Shown here in pieces: positions 22,837 to 33,145 of a DNA stretch of 64,000 nucleotides (position 1 is the first letter of the stretch; each line of letters starts with the position of its first letter). Below the pieces are notes generated by a model that saw nothing but the letters and a program-made list of their open reading frames with translations, had not been told where the DNA came from and ran no database searches. The translations under genes were made by a program, and so were the position numbers. Origin of the DNA: Elephas maximus indicus (taxonomy: Eukaryota; Chordata; Mammalia; Proboscidea; Elephantidae); contig NC_064819.1 in the NCBI RefSeq assembly GCF_024166365.1, positions 204,687,293 through 204,751,292 of the forward strand. The letters run 5' to 3'.

Positions 22837-23011
22837 GGAGCAAATGGTTAAGCTCTGGACTACTAACTGAAAGGTCAGTGGTTCAAACCCACTCAGAAAC
22901 TTCTCAGAAGGAAGTCCGAGTGACCTGCTTCTGAAAGATCACAGCCTTGAAAACCCTGTGGAGGAGTTCTACATGGGGTCGCCATGAGTCAGAATTGGCA
23001 ACTAACAACAA
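22837..23011 (+). mobile_element. AfroSINE, long class, head-trimmed
   Basis: GGACTACTAACTGAAAGGTC, GTGGTTCAAACCCACTC (B box), GTGACCTGCTTCTGAAAGAT and GGGGTCGCCATGAGTCAGAA, ending GGCAACTAACAACAATG. Confidence 0.85.
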
Positions 23012-24309
23012 TGTGCAGTAGCTGTCCCAGGGCCCCTGGCCAAAACACGGGATTAATGATAGTAGGATTCTCAGGGGTAAGGCTGTGTTTTAAAGGACAC
23101 AAACATTAGAAGAGTGAAAAATCTCATGCATTACATTTCTAAAGACAGAATTTCAGATACTGTGAGCATGATGTGTATAGAGAAGCTTGCCTTTTATTCC
23201 TTCAAATTAGACAACTTCTGCCTCCCCAGGAGACAGGGCCAGCAGTCAGCATTTGGAGGTACTTCAGGTCTTATACCAGGAACCCGGATTCAGTCAACAA
23301 AAATTCAGATCCCTCTGCCAGAAGGTGGCAAACGTTGGCCACAGGAGGCCTTATTGGTTCAAAGGCTATGAAAGAAAAGGTACCTAGCATTATAAAATGA
23401 GGGGATCCCCAGAGCTTCATAAAGACACCCAGGAAACCCCCTCCCTCAGAAAATAAACAGAGAAAGCTTTCAGTTCTTCAAGCGCAAAAAATAAAAGCTT
23501 GTGACTAGAATTCTGATTCTCTTTAGTTTAGTGTTTATTTCTGGGGAGAAGAAAAGGTTAACTTTGTTCTTATACCAAAATGTTATGTAGATTTTCATCT
23601 TTTTGGAAATCAATATCTACATTTTAAAAGTTCTAATTCTTCGAAGTACCAATTTCTAAGTCTTGAAAGAAAACACCTATGATTTAATTTTAATAATTTT
23701 AAAAGAGAATATTTCCATTTGTCTCTAATATTTGTATGCAGAGAGTAACACTCTTGACTACGGTTCCATCGAATTCACTTTTATGGACTAAACAGTTATT
23801 TAAAAACTAGATTTGGATTAGGATTTGTACCTTCTTTCAACTTCGTTCCCTGAGGCTGACTTAAACTTGTTCTCCAAACCCATACTTAATAATATACCAG
23901 CGACTCTACTATTTGAGTCTACCAATTTTCTTTTTAATGCCTTCCTGAGGCTCATGGCTACTATGGAACTTCTCCCTCTGAAAGCACTAGTCAGAAAATT
24001 AGATCAACTTTTAGTTCTCAAACACTCCAAATACTGCTAATCCCTCTCCCCTCATCATTCCTTTTCATTGAGTTTTTCTTATAGATACGGAGGATTTGAC
24101 ACGTATGTAAACTATTTTCCAACATGTTCCCGATGTAACCTTGTCTTTCAGATCCTGCAGTGCTGTCATATTCGTCCCCCACAGTGTGGCCGCCTCAGCA
24201 GACCCGTCAGCAGGCTGCAGGTCATCAGCATCTGTCTTTACCTCAGGATTCACTCACCTCTAGGAACAAACTGGCCTTCTCAAGGTGGAGTATCCCTCAG
24301 AAGGCAAAT
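23012..24309. other. Intergenic DNA, no recognised feature
   Basis: A/T-rich sequence; no recognisable gene or repeat. Overlapping frames at 24068-24473 and 24065-24253 run partly through the next SINE and have no domain. Confidence 0.5.
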
Positions 24310-24495
24310 GTTGTTGTTGTGTGCTGTGGAGTCAATTCCAGCTCCTAGCGACCCGAAAGGACAAGTCAGAGCTGCCCCATATGGTTTCCAAGGCAGAAGT
24401 CTTTAGGCAGAAGCTGCTGGTGGATTCAAACTGCAGAATTTTTTTTTTTTTTTTTTTGAAGTCAAGCACTTAACTATTGAATTACCAGGGCTCCT
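24310..24495 (-). mobile_element. AfroSINE with internal T19 run
   Basis: Plus strand: TTGTTGTTGTGTGCTGTGGA, ATGGTTTCCAAGGCAGAAGT, GCTGCTGGTGGATTCAAACT, then a 19-base T run at 24439-24457 between the B-box region and the A-box region, ending ATTACCAGGGCTCCT. The run lies inside the tRNA-derived head. Confidence 0.85.
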
Positions 24496-24773
24496 CAGAA
24501 GGCGAATAGACTCTCGTGAAGATTGGCGACTATGAAGAGAAGCAGAAAATAGGAGACATCTTACTTGTTTTCAGGGTTCTTAGGCACATCATCTCCAAGG
24601 TCGTAACTCACTAAACAGAGCACCTCAGCAGAAGAGATACTGCAGCTAGCCTCAGAGGAGGGAGCTGAGTCTCCTGGAAACATCTAGCACTTCTCTTTCA
24701 TTTGGTAACAGCTATGCCATGATCTTTTCGGAAGCCCCAGCTTAAGCTGTGCAATGTTACCCTTAAAGTCAGC

Positions 24774-25167
24774 TAAGTTATCTAGTGCTGCTGTAACAGA
24801 ACCACAGGTAGGTGGCTTTAACAAAGAGAAATTTCTTCTCTCATAGTTTAGGAGGCTAGAAATCTGAATTCAGGCTGCCAGCTCCAGGGGAAGGAGCTGT
24901 TGCCTGTTGTCTCTAGGGGAGGTCCTTGTCATCAACCTTCCCCTCATCTAGAAGATTCTCAGCACAGGGACTCTGGGACAAAAGGGCACACTCTGTTCCT
25001 GGCTCTGCTTTCTTGGTCATAGGGGGTCCTTCTCCTCTCTGCTTGATTATCACTTTTATATCTCAAAAGAGATTGACTCAAAATACAACCTAATCCTGTA
25101 GATTGAGTCTTGCCTCTTTAACACAAGTTAATACGCATTTTGGGGGGACATAATATAATCCATAACA
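24774..25167 (-). repeat. 3' LTR of the MaLR-type element, internally deleted
   Basis: Plus strand starts TTATCTAGTGCTGCTGTAAC and ends AATATAATCCATAACA. It lacks the section that in other copies carries TAGGATTTACAACACATAGG and CACAATACTGGGAAT. A possible imperfect target duplication is TCAGC (24769-24773) versus TCAAC (26991-26995). Confidence 0.85.
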
Positions 25168-26465
25168 TTCCACCCTTTGTCTCCCCAAAATGCACATCCT
25201 TACTACATGTAAAACACTTTCACCCCATCATATCATCCCAAAATTCTTAAATCAACCCCAAGTTCAAAACTGCATCTTATGCAAAATTCCTCTTCATCTG
25301 TGAAATCTAGAATACATGTTATCTGCTTCCAAAGTACAGTGGTGGAACAGGCACAAGGCAGACATTTCCATTACAGATGGGAGAAATTGGAGGGAAAGAA
25401 GGGATAAAAGGCACCAAGCAAATCAGCAGAACACATTACATTAGCTTTCAAGCCTTGAAAATAATCCTCTGTTCTCTGAGACCATTTAGGCAATGGCTCT
25501 GCCCTCCAGACTCTGGATGTCAGCCACTCTCTTCAGATACTGGGTGGAGCCTCTTTGGCCCTGGGCTTCCGTTTCACTTTCTGGGCTCACTGGAACACCA
25601 GCTCTGCTCCCTTGGCTTTTGACAGTCCCATTCTCCTAGTCCATTTGAGTGGCAACCCTACTTTCTCAGTCCTGGCAAGCCCTGTTCTTCCGCCTCTTGG
25701 GCATGGCAGCCCCATCTCCTCAGCTTAGGGCAGTGGATCTGGCCCCATCCCACTGGCACTCATGAAAAGCAGCCCCACACTTCGGAATCAAGTTCGTAAA
25801 AATCTGACTCTTTAAAACCTAGGAGGCTGTGTCCCCACCCTCTGAAACCTCAGAGGCCATTGCTCCACTCTTTGAGACCCCAGGGATCATGGCCGTACTC
25901 TTTGAGACTGAGGCAGCTCTGCTTCCTGTGTTCTTCGTTTCTTCAATTTCTGCTTCTTGAGTCTGCCCATTGGGGCAAGTGTTCTAAAGCTCTTTAGCTA
26001 CACTGATAAGTGCCTGGAGGCCCCCTACTCTGCCGGTAAACTTTGACCGGAAGGTACTCAGCTCCCTTGATCCATGGATTGGCAAGTCTAGCTCCAACAA
26101 CAAGTGCCTGGAGGCATCCCACTCAGCTAGGAAGCCTCCTGCACAAAGGCTCTCAGCTCTCTCGTTCCATGGGTCAGCTCTAGTTCTGTGTCTCACTGGT
26201 TTCCTGGTTCTGCTGCCGCCATTTCTCTGCTGCTGCTTCTTGCTGTCTGTGCCATCTCCATTGTTACAGCTATCCTCACTTCCTTCTGAGTCTTCAGAAT
26301 TGTCTTTGATGTCCATAATTCCACCAACAGTCTCTTCAAAGCAATCCAGGCTTTTACTATTAGGCACTTTAAAACTCTCCCAGCCTCTACTGATTCACAG
26401 TTTCAAACCCTCTTCCACATTTTAGGTATCTGTTAAAGCAGCATCCCACTCCTGGTACCAAATTC

Positions 26466-26990
26466 TGTCTTAGTTTTCTAGTGCTGCTATAATAGAAATA
26501 CCACAAGTGAAGAGCTTTAACAAACAGAAATTTATTCTTTCACAGTTTAAGAAGGTAGAAGTCCAAATTCGGGGTACCAGCTTCAGGGGAAGGCTTTCTT
26601 TCTCTGTCAGCTCTGGAGGAAGGTCCTTGTCTTTAATCTTCCCCTGGTTTAGGAGCTTCTCAGTGCAGGGCACTCCAGTTCCAAAGGGTACGTTCTGCTC
26701 CTGGCTCTGATTTCTTAGTGGTAGGAGGTGCCTCTCCTCTCTGTTCAATTCTCTCTTGTATATCTCAAAAGATATTGACTCAAGATACAACCTAATCCTG
26801 TTGATTGAGTCCTGTCTCATTAACATAACTGCCTCTAATCTTGCCTTTATTAACATTATAGAGGTTAGGATTTAGAACACATAGTGTAATTACATCAGAT
26901 CACAAAATGGTAGACAACCACACAATACTGGGAATTATGGCCTAGCCAAGTTGATAAATATTTTGGGGGGACACGATACAATCCATAACA
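26466..26990 (-). repeat. 5' LTR of the MaLR-type element
   Basis: Plus strand starts TGTCTTAGTTTTCTAGTGCT and ends GATACAATCCATAACA; about 525 bp, in line with the solo LTR at 34061-34587. Confidence 0.9.
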
Positions 26991-27013
26991 TCAACATTCT
27001 CTTAGATCTATTT

Positions 27014-27216
27014 AAAAAAAAAAAAAAAAAACCATTGCTGTCAAGTCAATTCTAATTCATGGCAACCCTATGTGTTACAGAGCAGGGTTTTATTGGCTAT
27101 AATCTTTTCAGAAGCAAATTGCGAGGCCTTTCTTCCACAGTACCACTGGGTGGGTTTGAACTACCAACCTTTAGATTAGCAGCCAATCACAAACTGCTTG
27201 CACCACACAGGGACCT
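27014..27216 (-). mobile_element. AfroSINE, long class
   Basis: An A run (27014-27031) followed on the plus strand by CCATTGCTGTCAAGTCAATT, GGCTATAATCTTTTCAGAAG, GCGAGGCCTTTCTTCCACAG and CTTGCACCACACAGGGACCT. Confidence 0.9.
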
Positions 27217-27792
27217 TCTTAGGTCTATAATGAGTTGGAAAAACAACATGAAAACTGTGTTTTCAATATTGGCCTGAAGTTTCATTCTTTCTGGCAACTA
27301 ATCACTGGAGCTAATCTTGTGGCCAGCAAGAGTCAATAAGCCTTTAGGATCACATGTGTGGCCACAGAGTTCAACCTAGGATATTGGACTACAAATGGCT
27401 ACTTAATAGAGCAGTCCGTAATACCATCAATGGATTAACTCACCTCATTTAGGTAAGCAGTTGTTCTCAGACAATAGTTCACACAGTCTCAGCGTGATTG
27501 TTTACATTAAGAAAATATAAGACTTCAATGATATCCAAAAATCATATTTCTTTGAAAAAAACAAAACATTTTACAACATGTTACATATAATGTGCACTTA
27601 ATTATAAACAGAGTAAGACCTAGCAATACTGTGAAAAAGCAAGGTTAATTCCAGGCTTCTCCCCAAGTCCACCAAATAGGATACACTCATAGAAACTGCT
27701 TTCCTACCTAACAAGATTTTTCACTCCCGTGGCCAGTCTGGGCCTATTTGCAATCAGACTTCCCAACCCAATAAATGAAACCACATTAAGAG
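27217..27792. other. Intergenic DNA, no recognised feature
   Basis: Unique-looking A/T-rich sequence leading into the RTE insertion. Confidence 0.5.
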
Positions 27793-28930
27793 GTAATAGA
27801 TGGATCCTGGCTGAAAGCAGAGAATACCAGAAGGATGTTTACCTGTGTTTTATTGACTATGCAAAGGCATTCGACTGTGTGGATCATAAACTATGGATAA
27901 CACTGCAAAGAATGGGAATTCCAGAACACTTAATTGTGCTCATGAAGAGCCTTTACATAGATCAAGAAGCAGTTGTTCAGACAGAACAAGGGGATACTGA
28001 TTGGTTTAAAGTCAGGAAATGTGTGTGTCAGGGTTGTATTCTTTCATCATACCTATTCAATCTGTATGCTGAGCAAATAATCCAAGAAGCTGGACTATAT
28101 GAAGAAAAACGGGGCATCAGGATTGGAGGAAGACTCATTAACAACCTGCGTTATGCAGATGACAAAACCTTGCTTGCTGAAAGTGAAGAGGACTTGAAGC
28201 ACTTACTGATGAAGATCAAAGACTACAGCCTGCAGTATGGATTGCACCTCAACAGAAAGAAAACAAAAATCCTCACAACTGGACCAATGAGCAACATCAT
28301 GATAAACAGAGAAAAGACTGAAGTTGTCAAGGATTTCATTTGACTTGGATCCACAATCAACAGCCATGGAAGCAGCAGTCAGGAAATCAAAAGACGCATT
28401 GCATGGGGTAAATCTGCTGCAAAGGAACTCTTTAAAGTGTTAAAGAGCAAAGATGTCACCTTGAAGACTAAGGTGCGCCTGACCCAAGCCATGGTATTTT
28501 CATTCGCATCGTATGTGTGTGAAAGCTGGACAATGAATAAGGAAGACCGAAGAAGAATTGACGCCTTTGAATTTTTGTGTTGGCGAAGAATATTGGACAT
28601 ACCATGGACTGCCCAAAGAACAAACAAATATGTCTTAGAAGAAGTACAACCAGAATCCTCCTTAGACCGTATGTATGTAAGACTGTGTCTTACATACTTT
28701 GAACATGTTGTCAGGAGGGATCAGTCCCTGGAGAAGGACATCATGCTTGGCAGAGTACAAGGTCAGCAGAAAAGAGGAAGACCCTCAGTGAGGTGGATTG
28801 ACACAGTGGCCGCAACAATGAGCTCAAGCATAATGATTGTAAGGATGGGGCAGGACAGGGCAGTGTTTCCTGCTGTTGTTCATAGGGTCGCTATGAGTCA
28901 GAGCCGACTGGACGGCACCTAACAACAACA
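27793..28930 (+). mobile_element. RTE/BovB-like LINE, 5'-truncated, nearly open RT frame
   Basis: One reading frame covers the reverse transcriptase core and C-terminus. RT motifs: FIDYAKAFDCVDH (motif A) near 27853-27891, VCQGCILSSYLFNLYAEQII (motif B region) near 28026-28085, and the catalytic RYADDKTLLAESE (motif C) near 28149. Downstream are LLMKIKDYSLQYGLHLN and the C-terminal KRGRPSVRWIDTVAATMSSS. The frame is interrupted by one TGA at 28341-28343 and then stays open to the TAA after RLDGT at about 28922. The endonuclease and 5' part are missing. The 3' end, GTCGCTATGAGTCAGAGCCG to CTAACAACAACAG, is the tail shared with AfroSINEs. The upstream 65 bp of open frame (27729-27792) is not obviously RTE. 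Confidence 0.93.
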
Positions 28931-30129
28931 GTCATAAATGGATCCATGTGGTCATTTAATTGAAGGCAATACTTGGAACAGGTGTCTGATATCACTCCAG
29001 GGTTATTGTCGGGTGGACAGGGAAAGTATTTTTGGATAATCTAGTCTACTAAATTATTCAAGAATACTAGACGGAACTGGGTTTTTTTTTTTTTTTTTTT
29101 TTTGGCAGTCTACTAAAACTATATTAGACTGAGTTATACAAGGCAAGTCCCCACCAACATCTTATCTGAGTGTTTTATAATCAAGGATAACCTAAGCTCT
29201 CCCCCACAGAACTTTGTGTGTTACTGGGCACCTTGTATGACAGTTGTTACATGTCGGTCTCTCTCTAGTGAACACTTTCAAGGCAGGGGCTTGGTGCATT
29301 CATCTTTCTCTCACCAGCTCCTAGCAAGTACCCCTCACACGGAAAGCCCTGACTGATGTTTGTTGACCTCCAAAAAAAAAAAAAACATAAAATGCTCTAG
29401 TTCTGTCAATACAACCAACACAACCCTATGCCAACTGTGAGTCTTGAAAACCATTTTCTAAATTCGAGAAGAAAAAATAAAAGACAAACATAATTCTTTC
29501 CTACACTACCAGGCAACGTAAATTTTCTAAGTCACATTCCTAGGTCTGCCTTACATCCTTTCTGGTACAAATTGGAAATTGAGAGGATATCTAAATATGT
29601 AAATTTGCTCAAAGTCCTGCTTTTTTGATTTTTGGAAGTAGCTGACTTCAGGTTGTTCACCTCTAATGGTTTGAGCATTTGTAATTATCCATTTATTCTC
29701 TGAACACCAAGTCACATATTCTATAAAAGAAAAGCTACTAGATTTACATGAATCTTACTTGATTGCAATCCTAAAGCCCAAATGTTTACTTTAAGAAGTG
29801 TATGCCTAATCATTGCCAGATAATTCCTATGGCTCTAGGCATCACTCAAAGTCAGAAATGCTAATAATTGCCCAACCTCAGAAAGTCATGTCCTCCTTCT
29901 TTGGGAGTTATCTTCATTCTATTTGTTACAGTAAGTCCTTCATTCTATTTGTTACAATGAGTTAACCCTCTTACAGGTCTGGAATTCTATGACCCCTCTC
30001 AAAATAAGTTATATTCCTCAGTTCACACATTATTTCCAATAATCATAAAGGGTTATTTTATTTCACTATTGAAAAGAAATTCTAGAAATCTCACCTTTTA
30101 GGGGGGCGGGTAAGCTTCTAGGTAAGCCC
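28931..30129. other. Intergenic DNA, no recognised feature
   Basis: Contains a 22-base T run at 29082-29103 and an A run near 29371-29385. No gene or repeat recognised otherwise. Confidence 0.5.
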
Positions 30130-30335
30130 AGAGGCTTTGTGGTCAAAAACTCCTGGGCTCAAATCCTAACTCTGAACTTTAAAGATCGTGTAACTTTGCA
30201 CGCCTAGTTTAACTGTCAACTGCTGGGTTTCTGCATCGGTGATATGGAGATCATATGGTCTAGCTGGCAAGGATGCTTTGAGGATTCCAGTTAGGCCACA
30301 AAGTGGTAGCTATAAATCTAGCATTTCGATCTATT
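30130..30335 (+). repeat. MIR SINE fossil
   Basis: GAGGCTTTGTGGTCAAAAAC, CTGGGCTCAAATCCTAACTC, ATCGTGTAACTTTGCACGCC and GGTTTCTGCATCGGTGATAT follow the MIR order from head to core. Confidence 0.7.
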
Positions 30336-30344
30336 TGTTGTAAA

Positions 30345-30585
30345 CCATATTTGTGTTCTTATAGTAACTTATCCACAGTTTATGAAACACTTTGACATAC
30401 ATTATCCACTTGATCCTCATTCTGACTCTACACGGTTATAGAATAGGTACCATCTCCATTAAACGGGCAAAGACATAGGCTCAAATATTAAGGTTTTTCC
30501 CAAAGTTTAAATGTTTGGGAATGGTAGGACTCAAACTCAGGATCTCTAACTCCAAATCAGACACATATTTCCAGCCCTCAAGCTA
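30345..30585 (-). repeat. MIR-like fossil, antisense
   Basis: TATCCACTTGATCCTCATTC, GGTACCATCTCCATTAAACG, GGTAGGACTCAAACTCAGGA and TCTAACTCCAAATCAGAC are the usual antisense MIR path. Confidence 0.65.
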
Positions 30586-30659
30586 CCTTGCCTCCTATCT
30601 CTGACGCATCCAGCCTGGTCATCCATCTCAGTTAAATGCTACTACTAAAGTAAAATCCT

Positions 30660-30965
30660 GTTGTTAGGTGCTGTCGAGTCGGTTCTGACTCATAGTGACC
30701 CTGTGTGCCACAGAATGAAACACTGCCCGGTCCTGCGCCATCCTTATAATCGTTGTTATGCTTGAGCCCCCTGTTGCAGCCACTGTGTCAATTCATCTTG
30801 TTGAGGGTCTTCCTCTTTTCTGCAGACCGTGTACTTGACCAAGCATAATGTCCTTCTCCAGGGGCTGCTCCCTCCTGACAACATGTCCAAAGTATGTAAG
30901 ACACAGTCTCACCATCCTTGCTTCTAAGGAGCATTCTGGTTGTACTTCTTCCAAGACTGTCTTTT
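30660..30965 (-). mobile_element. RTE/BovB-like LINE, 3' end only
   Basis: Plus strand starts TGTTGTTAGGTGCTGTCGAG, continues CTCATAGTGACCCTGTGTGC and TTGAGGGTCTTCCTCTTTTC, and ends at AACATGTCCAAAGTATGTAA / GTTGTACTTCTTCCAAGAC. Same order as the larger copies at 88-1480 and 36821-39525. Confidence 0.9.
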
Positions 30966-31179
30966 GAAGACAGGAAAATCCTAATGTTTAACAATTTAAC
31001 TGGAACCTATTGAGAGAAGTTACCTTATTTTCAACATTCAGAAATCCTGCAAATCTGAACCTTAAGAAAATGAGGAAGGTGAGTATGAATGGCTTGAAGA
31101 TAACGTATTAATAATCATTTGACCTTGGACAATCCCATGTTTCACAGTATGCTGTACAATATAGTAACCAGTAGCCACA

Positions 31180-31348
31180 AGTGCCCTGGTGGTGCAGTGG
31201 TTAAGCATTTGGCTGCTAACCAAAAGATCAGCAGTTCGAATCTACCAGCCACTCCTTGGGAGCCCTATGGGACAGTTCTATTCTGTCCTACAGGGTCACT
31301 GTGAGTTGGAATGACTCAAGGGCAACAGGTTTTTGGTTTTTTTTTTAG
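31180..31348 (+). mobile_element. AfroSINE, short class
   Basis: AGTGCCCTGGTGGTGCAGTG, CTGCTAACCAAAAGATCAGC, CAGCCACTCCTTGGGAGCCC, then GGTTTTTGGTTTTTTTTT tail. Mid block absent. Confidence 0.92.
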
Positions 31349-31369
31349 CCACCTGTGAAAGAGTCCTGG

Positions 31370-31564
31370 TGGCACAATAGTTAATGTTTTGGCTACTAAC
31401 TGAAAGATTGGTGGTTCAAACCCACCCAGCTGCTGTGCAGGAGAAAGGCCTGGCAATCTGTTGCTGTAAAGATTACAGCCTAGAAAGCTTTATGAGACAA
31501 CTCTACTCGGTCACATGGGATGGCTATGAGTCAAAACCAACTCGATGGTACCTAACAACAACAA
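31370..31564 (+). mobile_element. AfroSINE, long class
   Basis: AGAGTCCTGGTGGCACAATA, GAGAAAGGCCTGGCAATCTG, AGATTACAGCCTAGAAAGCT and CGATGGTACCTAACAACAAC. It sits 21 bp after a short-class copy, so both classes and both tail types can be compared side by side. Confidence 0.92.
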
Positions 31565-32253
31565 GTCACACGTGGCCACTGAGCACTTGAATCATGGCTT
31601 TGTGAGACTGAGGAAGTGAATTTTTTATCTTATTTTTAATTAATCTAAAATTAAATTAAAAAACTGACATTTGGTTTAGTTACTGGAAATTTTTGGAGAA
31701 TGGAACAACTTGGATATGTGAATCTACTCTTTCAACTGTATATTTTATGAATTCTAAATACAGATCAAGTATTTCTGATGAAAATGTAGCACCTAAATTG
31801 AGATGTGCTGTATGTGTGATGTATGTACCAGCTTTCAAAGCCTTGGTACAGAGAAGAATTCAAAATATATTTTTAATAATTTTTAGTATTGATTATACTT
31901 TAAATGATGATATTTTGAGTATACTGGGTTAAACAAAAAGTCTTGTGAAAATTAGGCTTGCCTATTTCTTTTAACTTTTGTTTTAAATGAGGCCACAGAA
32001 AAATTTAAAAGTTGATATGTGGTTCACACTGAATTTTATTTGGCAGTACTGTTCATAGGAAACCAAATTGCCTTTGTAACTAGAGAAAATCACAGATATT
32101 ATTTTTCACTTTATTCATCAGTTTTAATTTTTGACTGACTAGAGACTCAGATTCTTCAGTACTAAGGTCTTTCAGAGGTGTTACCTTCTCTGAGTCAACC
32201 AGACAGAAGGCAAGCATGTGTGCTTTTTTTTGGTGGGGAAAGGGTGGAGAGAA
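31565..32253. other. Intergenic DNA, no recognised feature
   Basis: Strongly A/T-rich. The plus-strand frame at 31693-31932 has no recognisable domain. 31555-31700 (CACGTGGCCACTGAGCACTT) hints at an old repeat but cannot be assigned. Confidence 0.5.
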
Positions 32254-32431
32254 GGAGCCCTGGTGGCACAGCGGTTAAGCACTCGACTGCTAACTGAAAG
32301 GTTGGCTGTAAAATTCCACCCAGTGGCTCTTTGAAAGAAAGACCTGGTAATCTACTTCCATGAAGATTACAGCCCAGGAAACTCTAGGGGGCAGTTCTAC
32401 TCTCTCATATGGGGTCGCTATAAAATTGAAA
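32254..32431 (+). mobile_element. AfroSINE, long class, tail diverged
   Basis: GGAGCCCTGGTGGCACAGCG, CTGCTAACTGAAAGGTTGGC, GAAAGACCTGGTAATCTACT and CATATGGGGTCGCTATAAAA. The usual ACAAC tail is lost. Confidence 0.9.
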
Positions 32432-32507
32432 CAATTACGCTTGAGTAAAAAACTGTTTTCTGTTTAATTCAGTGCCTCAAACATTTGTCAAACATCTACA
32501 AAAAGGA

Positions 32508-32582
32508 AATGACACAAAGGTTAATAGAACCCAATGACACAAAGGTTAATAGAATCCAATGGCACAAAGGTTAACAGAACCC
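32508..32582. repeat. Tandem repeat, three copies of 25 bp
   Basis: Three consecutive 25-bp units start at 32508, 32533 and 32558, each AATGACACAAAGGTTAATAG followed by AACCC or a one- to three-base variant. The first two units differ at one position, the third at three from the first. A partial fourth start (AATCCC) follows. Confidence 0.95.
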
Positions 32583-32611
32583 AATCCCAGCTCCGAGGGC
32601 TTATGTTCCAG

Positions 32612-32795
32612 GGCAGTGCTTCTCAAGGAGCGGTTCACAAGCCATTGCATCCGCATCACCTGATTCTGCCTGTTAAAAATGCAGATTAATGGATCCCAAC
32701 CAGCCCTATCGAATTAGACTCTCGGAACACAGTTCTCTGGGAATCTGCATTTTAAATGGCTCCTGGGTAATTCTTAAACCACAAAAATAAGCTCC
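32612..32795 (+). repeat. MER5A-type DNA transposon fossil
   Basis: CAGTGCTTCTCAAGGAGCGG, CATCCGCATCACCTGATTCT, AAAAATGCAGATTAATGG and GGGAATCTGCATTTTAAATG follow the non-autonomous hAT element MER5A end to end. Confidence 0.8.
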
Positions 32796-32983
32796 CTTGT
32801 TCCACAGGACACAAGAGAGAGCTATTAAACAAACATTGGACATAATATAATACTCTGCTAGCCACATACACTAGAGGAGAAGGTCTCCAAACTGAGGCTG
32901 GAATGATGAGCAGGAATTAGTCACAAAGAAGGATGGGAGGACAGCAGCAAGCAGAGGGATCAGAATGAGCAAGGTCGTTGTCC

Positions 32984-33145
32984 TTAGTTGCCGTTGCATA
33001 GGTTCTTACTCCTGGCGACCCTACGTGTGCAGAGTAGAACTGAGCTCTACAGGGCTTTCGAGGATGTGTCCTTTCAGGAGCAGACTGTCAGGCCTGTCAT
33101 CTGAGGCCTCCCTGGGTGACTCCCAGTTAACCAAAGGTTGGTGAT
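32984..33145 (-). mobile_element. AfroSINE, long class, diverged
   Basis: Plus strand: TAGTTGCCGTTGCATAGGTT, CTCCTGGCGACCCTACGTGT, GTCCTTTCAGGAGCAGACTG and GGCCTGTCATCTGAGGCCTC. Confidence 0.8.

Larger units (their letters stand above)
24774..26990 (-). mobile_element. Complete LTR-internal-LTR element, ERVL-MaLR type
   Basis: An old non-autonomous endogenous retrovirus-like element read on the minus strand: 5' LTR 26466-26990, internal region 25168-26465 (about 1.3 kb), 3' LTR 24774-25167. Next to the 5' LTR, positions 26445-26460 carry the primer-binding site TGGTACCAGGAGTGGG (minus strand), complementary to a tRNA-Leu 3' end, the primer type of ERV-L relatives. Next to the 3' LTR is a polypurine tract (minus strand GGGGAGACAAAGGGTGGAA at 25168-25186). 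No intact gag, pol or env frame is visible; the 127-codon minus frame at 25984-26367 has no domain I recognise. The 3' LTR is about 125 bp shorter than the 5' LTR. Confidence 0.9.

Noticed and set aside
25984..26367. Protein gene of 127 codons on the minus strand
   Set aside because: Entirely within the interior of the MaLR-type element and flanked by its LTRs; no recognised domain.
27729..28922. Host gene encoding a reverse transcriptase
   Set aside because: All motifs are RTE/BovB; it is 5'-truncated, carries a stop and ends in the LINE tail.
32508..32582. CRISPR-like array
   Set aside because: Direct repeats have no spacers, and the context is a mammalian genome; it is a simple tandem repeat.
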